DNA from: Chionis minor
Lineage: Eukaryota; Chordata; Aves; Charadriiformes; Chionididae
Length of the DNA: 64,000 nt
Direction: 5' to 3'
NCBI GenBank assembly: GCA_013398295.1
Contig: VZSF01003928.1
Span: 62,001-126,000 of the forward strand
Position numbers and translations under genes: made by a program
In this document: piece by piece, positions 60,828 through 64,000 of the stretch
How positions within the stretch are numbered: position 1 is the first letter of the stretch
How the letters are laid out: each line of letters begins with the position of its first letter
Notes under the pieces: generated by a model
Database searches by the model: none
What the model saw: only the letters and a program-made list of their open reading frames with translations
Told to the model about the DNA's origin: nothing

Positions 60828-62989
60828 GCAGAGGCGCATGCAGATCCATCAGATGCAGCAAAAGGACAAACAGCTCCAGCTGGGCTCCTGTGCGTTGGCC
60901 CCAGGATATCATGTCTCTGCCACCAAACAGGGAAAGGACCTCCTGGCAAAGCAGCAGCCCTGCCCCGGCTGCTCCTCTGCTCGCAGCCCTCCCTCCCTCC
61001 CCAGGCACCTCAGCACCAGGAACAGGCAGAGAGCAGGTTTTCCCTTCTTCTGTCCTCCTTCCCTCCCTCCCCCAAAATGAACATTCAAAGCCCCAGCAGC
61101 TGGCCAAATCCAGTTTGCCTGCGTCACTGATGCACGTGGATTCACATCTGTCCTGCCCAGCGGTGATGGAGCCAGGGCTACGTGTGTCCCCGAGGAGGAT
61201 TCATGCCCCCAAATCCATCGAGTTGTGTGTCAGCAAGGGGGGAACTGCACTTTTTCTGGGCGCAGCTGAGCAGCACTGTATGGCTACCCAGTTTGCATTA
61301 GAGGCATAAGGAGACAGGAGGTTTGGATGCAGGGATACACTCATTTTGGATCTGTCTCTAAGTTTGGCTGGTGAACCATTAACCAAAGCCAGGCAACTCT
61401 TTGCTCTTGTTCCTCAGGTGCGGAACAGAAATAAGGCACCACCAGATGAAAGCCACGCTCCATGAGACAAAGCACAGTGTATGTCCACACAGGTAGCCCT
61501 TTCACCGCCTCCCTCTACTTCTCTCCCGCCCCCCACAGACTGTGCCCCTCTGAGAACATGGAAAGGGATCCACCACACCACCCTGGAAACCCATCAGAGG
61601 TGTGAGTCCAGCACAGTAATTGCTTGAGCAAACACTCCTCTCCTCACGTGGACCAGCCAGCTCCAAGCTCCTTCCTCCAGGACACGGCAACCAGACAGTC
61701 AGGAGGCTGACCCCAGAAGACTATTCACATGCCATTATATGAGCACCAAGCTCTTATCTCAGTGCCAGCAAAGGATGGTGACTACTCCAGTATCTCTTTC
61801 CCACAGATTAAAGCATGGGAACATTTAGTGGAATGCCAGAAAACTTTCTTGGGAACAAGAGATGACATCAGGCGGGTTTCCATGCCTGATTGAACATTCA
61901 CCCTTTCATGATGACCTGCATTAAAAGAGACTTTTAATGTTTTCTCAGACAGCAGTAGATGAATGAATAGGGCAGCTCAAGTCAGCGAAGATTCCTGAAG
62001 GCAGGAGAAACCCAATTCTGAAGAAAAAACAGTCCTAGCACTTAAAAAGCTGTTATTATAACACTTAAAAGACATTTTTAAGGGAGCACAGCCTTCACCA
62101 GCCAGTGCACGTAGACAGCTCTAATTCATATTAGACGTATGCAATGTGACTGCTTGGAAAATGAAGGGTTACAATCATTATTCACAGCAGTCACATTTTT
62201 TTTAATTAATAACCTTGTAATTGGTATTGACTTAAACCAGCCGATGACAGTCTTATGATGAGCCATTCCCAGCCAAGCTTCCTACCCAATTGCCCTCGGG
62301 TCAGGAAAACAGTGAACTCCATTATCGGGCACAAGCTTTCTGCCCCGCACCACTCTCCTTCCTGGGCCACAGAGAAGTGACCCCACGCAGGAGATGCAGA
62401 GGCCACCCACCTCCACAGCCTTCCTCCAGCCCTCGCTTGCCCGCACCACTGAGCCTCTACCGTGCTGCAGCCTGGCTTCCTCAGGCCAGCCTCTAAAACA
62501 CCAGCACTTTCTGTCCCAGTGATTTCCCTGTGAGAAACTACGATTAAAAAAGGTGGTGCCACCAGTTAGGACCACCAGAGCCCCTTCCTGATGCCGCCCT
62601 GGCAAAGAAAATAAAGGCTAATCCACCTCCAGGCATTCATTTCTAGGAAGCAGAAAGAGCAAATCGTGCTCCTCTCTTCAGACACAGCCTCAAGCAACGG
62701 AAGCCCCGCTCCCTCACCCCAAGATCTACAAGACGTGGTAATTTTGGACATCTCTGACATAGCGGCAACACGCAGCCTGGATGTGCGGCACAGGGAAAGG
62801 AAAAAGGGCAGCGCTGACAAAGGGCAGCGTTGTCTCCGCAGCGGCTCGAGCCGCCGCCTCACCTAAGACAGGTCACAGCTAAAAAGAAAGCCTTAGGGCT
62901 ACATTTCTCACCTGGAGCTCATTCACAGCAAATTCTGGGAGAAGTTTACTTCCAAAACAAAAAGCCCACGTCACCCGGGTGCAAAAGGC

Positions 62990-63480
62990 ATCCATAAGGC
63001 TCTTCCCGGCCGCAGCACGAGGACGGAGAAGCGAAACTACGGGTCTCGCATCAGGGCTGGGCTCGTGGCGTCCCCCAAAACAGCGTCCTGCTTCCCTCCT
63101 TCCCCCTTTACCCCCTTGACGAGACCGAAAAAAGTGCTTTTTCTCCCCTGTGCCTCGACAAGTGGCCCGAGGGGCTTCCTTCAGCCCGGCACCCTGCGGA
63201 GAGCTTCCCCCCGCCGCTACCAGGGAGCGGCGTTAGAGGGCGCTGGGCTGCCTTGAAAGCGGGATGCCTGTGTCCTGTTCCCCCCCCCAACCCCGGGCCG
63301 GGGCCACGGGCACCCCCCCCGGGCAGGATGTCCCCCCGGGTGTCCCTCAGCATCGCCGCGGAAGGAGGGGGCCCCCCCTCGCCCCCCGGCCCGGGCCCCC
63401 CCCCGCGGTGGCGGCTGCGGCGAGCCCTGCCCGCCGCCTCCCCGCCCCCCGCAAGCCGGCAACCGGGAAATCCTGCAGGG
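62990..63480 (-). promoter_or_regulatory. CpG island, candidate IGSF11 promoter
   Basis: About 490 bases of very GC-rich, CpG-rich sequence, densest at 63180-63470, with long C runs and CCGCGG, GGCCGGGG and GCGGCTGCGGCG clusters. It ends abruptly in an AT-rich segment with TTTTAATTA repeats at about 63486-63520. It is the strongest CpG island in the window and lies about 39 kb upstream of IGSF11 exon 2 on the gene's 5' side, so it is a reasonable promoter candidate. A good donor (CAG|GTGAGA, around 62910) follows on the minus strand, but the reading frame entering it is not in the phase exon 2 requires, so any exon there would be non-coding or belong to another transcript. Promoter role and strand are inference. 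Confidence 0.5.
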
Positions 63481-64000
63481 GCTGCGTTTTAATTAGAAAA
63501 TGCCGGGTTTTAATTAAATAAATGCGAAGCTGAGTAATGCAATCGGGAGAATTGCCTGTGCTCTTTTATTCTGCAATTCAATTTATTTTGTGCTGTCCCC
63601 ACACTTTTAGTTTTCACATGCCGAAGACTTTTGCATTGATCACTCGGAGCTGCATTGCAGAATTTGGCAGGACAAAAGCTGGAAGCGCTGGCTGTTGATA
63701 AAGGGCAGTTGGAACTTTTCACAGCTGGGGATGCATCGGAGGCAGCCCACGTCTGCAGCAGAGGAAGTGACTTTTCCAGATTTTTGGGCACCAAAGTACC
63801 CACTGACTCTAAGTCCAACAACACTCCTGAAAATCAGGTGCAAAAGAAGAGGACAAGAAAATCCGCTGTCCCATCTATGACTAGGGAGAGCAAGCGAGTA
63901 AGCATGCACGTACACATGCATGCAAGCGAGCACATAAACCAACAGGGTGTCTTCGTTCTGCAACCCTGCACAAACGCTCCTTTGAATTCCTGAGCACACA
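63481..64000. other. AT-rich flank of the CpG island
   Basis: Sequence with two TTTTAATTA-type homeodomain-like sites (about 63488 and 63509) directly beside the CpG island, then ordinary sequence to the window end. No exon recognised. The first 170 bases look like candidates for conserved non-coding DNA. Confidence 0.4.

Larger units (their letters stand above)
54720..62989. other. Probable IGSF11 intron 1 / 5' region, part 5
   Basis: No gene recognised. It includes a perfect 11-base inverted repeat at 55038, a duplicated GTCTTGACAGTC at 59648 and 59673, a MIR-like relic at 60255-60330 and pyrimidine-rich CCCTCC runs near 61000-61070. A minus-strand frame at 59624-59884 and a plus-strand frame at 59833-60258 (141 codons) have no family resemblance. 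No signal-peptide exon with a phase 1 donor was found. Confidence 0.5.

Noticed and set aside
62840..62990. Possible IGSF11 first exon ending at CAG|GTGAGA near 62910
   Set aside because: The ATG-led frame into this donor (starting MDAFCTRVTWAFCF) ends in phase 0, while exon 2 needs phase 1, so joining it would shift the frame.
1..64000. CRISPR arrays, operons, phage or plasmid systems, tRNA or rRNA genes
   Set aside because: Introns, CR1 elements and CpG islands show vertebrate DNA; no spaced repeat array, cloverleaf or ribosomal sequence was seen.
1..64000. Endogenous retrovirus or LTR pair
   Set aside because: No paired long terminal repeats, primer-binding site or retroviral protein motifs were noticed; the only retroelement proteins seen belong to CR1.

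Overview
This is a vertebrate genomic window, almost certainly avian. Coding sequence is sparse and interrupted by spliced introns. The recognisable interspersed repeats are CR1 non-LTR retrotransposon fragments carrying the CR1 3' terminus (repeats of GATTCTATGA), with a few faint MIR-like relics. No bacterial-type operon, CRISPR array, rRNA or tRNA was seen. CR1 is also common in turtles and crocodilians; low repeat density and short internal introns favour a bird. The species cannot be fixed from the sequence.

The one protein-coding gene that can be recognised with confidence is IGSF11 (also BT-IgSF or VSIG3) on the minus strand. Six exons were assembled by hand with consensus splice sites and consistent phases: V-set domain (23388-23551 and 21921-22128), C2-set domain (20977-21132 and 19842-19964), transmembrane segment (19459-19609) and cytoplasmic tail with stop (18306-18756). 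Together they encode about 417 residues. The N-terminal signal-peptide exon was not found. The 3' UTR probably runs to about 15855, where polyadenylation signals for both strands sit back to back.

Layout: 1-15.8 kb is intergenic DNA downstream of IGSF11, with a small isolated CpG island at 5.4-5.7 kb, a 430-base purine-rich stretch and a CR1 copy with an uninterrupted 177-codon ORF2 remnant. 15.9-23.6 kb is the IGSF11 body. 23.6-63 kb has no recognised gene and is read as the long first intron or 5' flank of IGSF11. It carries two CR1 tails, a duplicated (GAAGA)n satellite, a G-rich quadruplex candidate, several MIR-like relics and one unassigned exon-like reading frame near 29.5 kb. 63.0-63.5 kb is a strong CpG island, a plausible IGSF11 promoter.

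No undescribed multi-gene system was found. The observations most worth checking are the orphan exon-like frame at 29.5 kb, two sense-strand AATAAA-plus-poly(A) units with identical spacing lying antisense in the IGSF11 3' UTR, the isolated CpG island at 5.5 kb, and the 29-base tandem duplication abutting the exon 2 acceptor. All boundaries were read by eye without alignment software.
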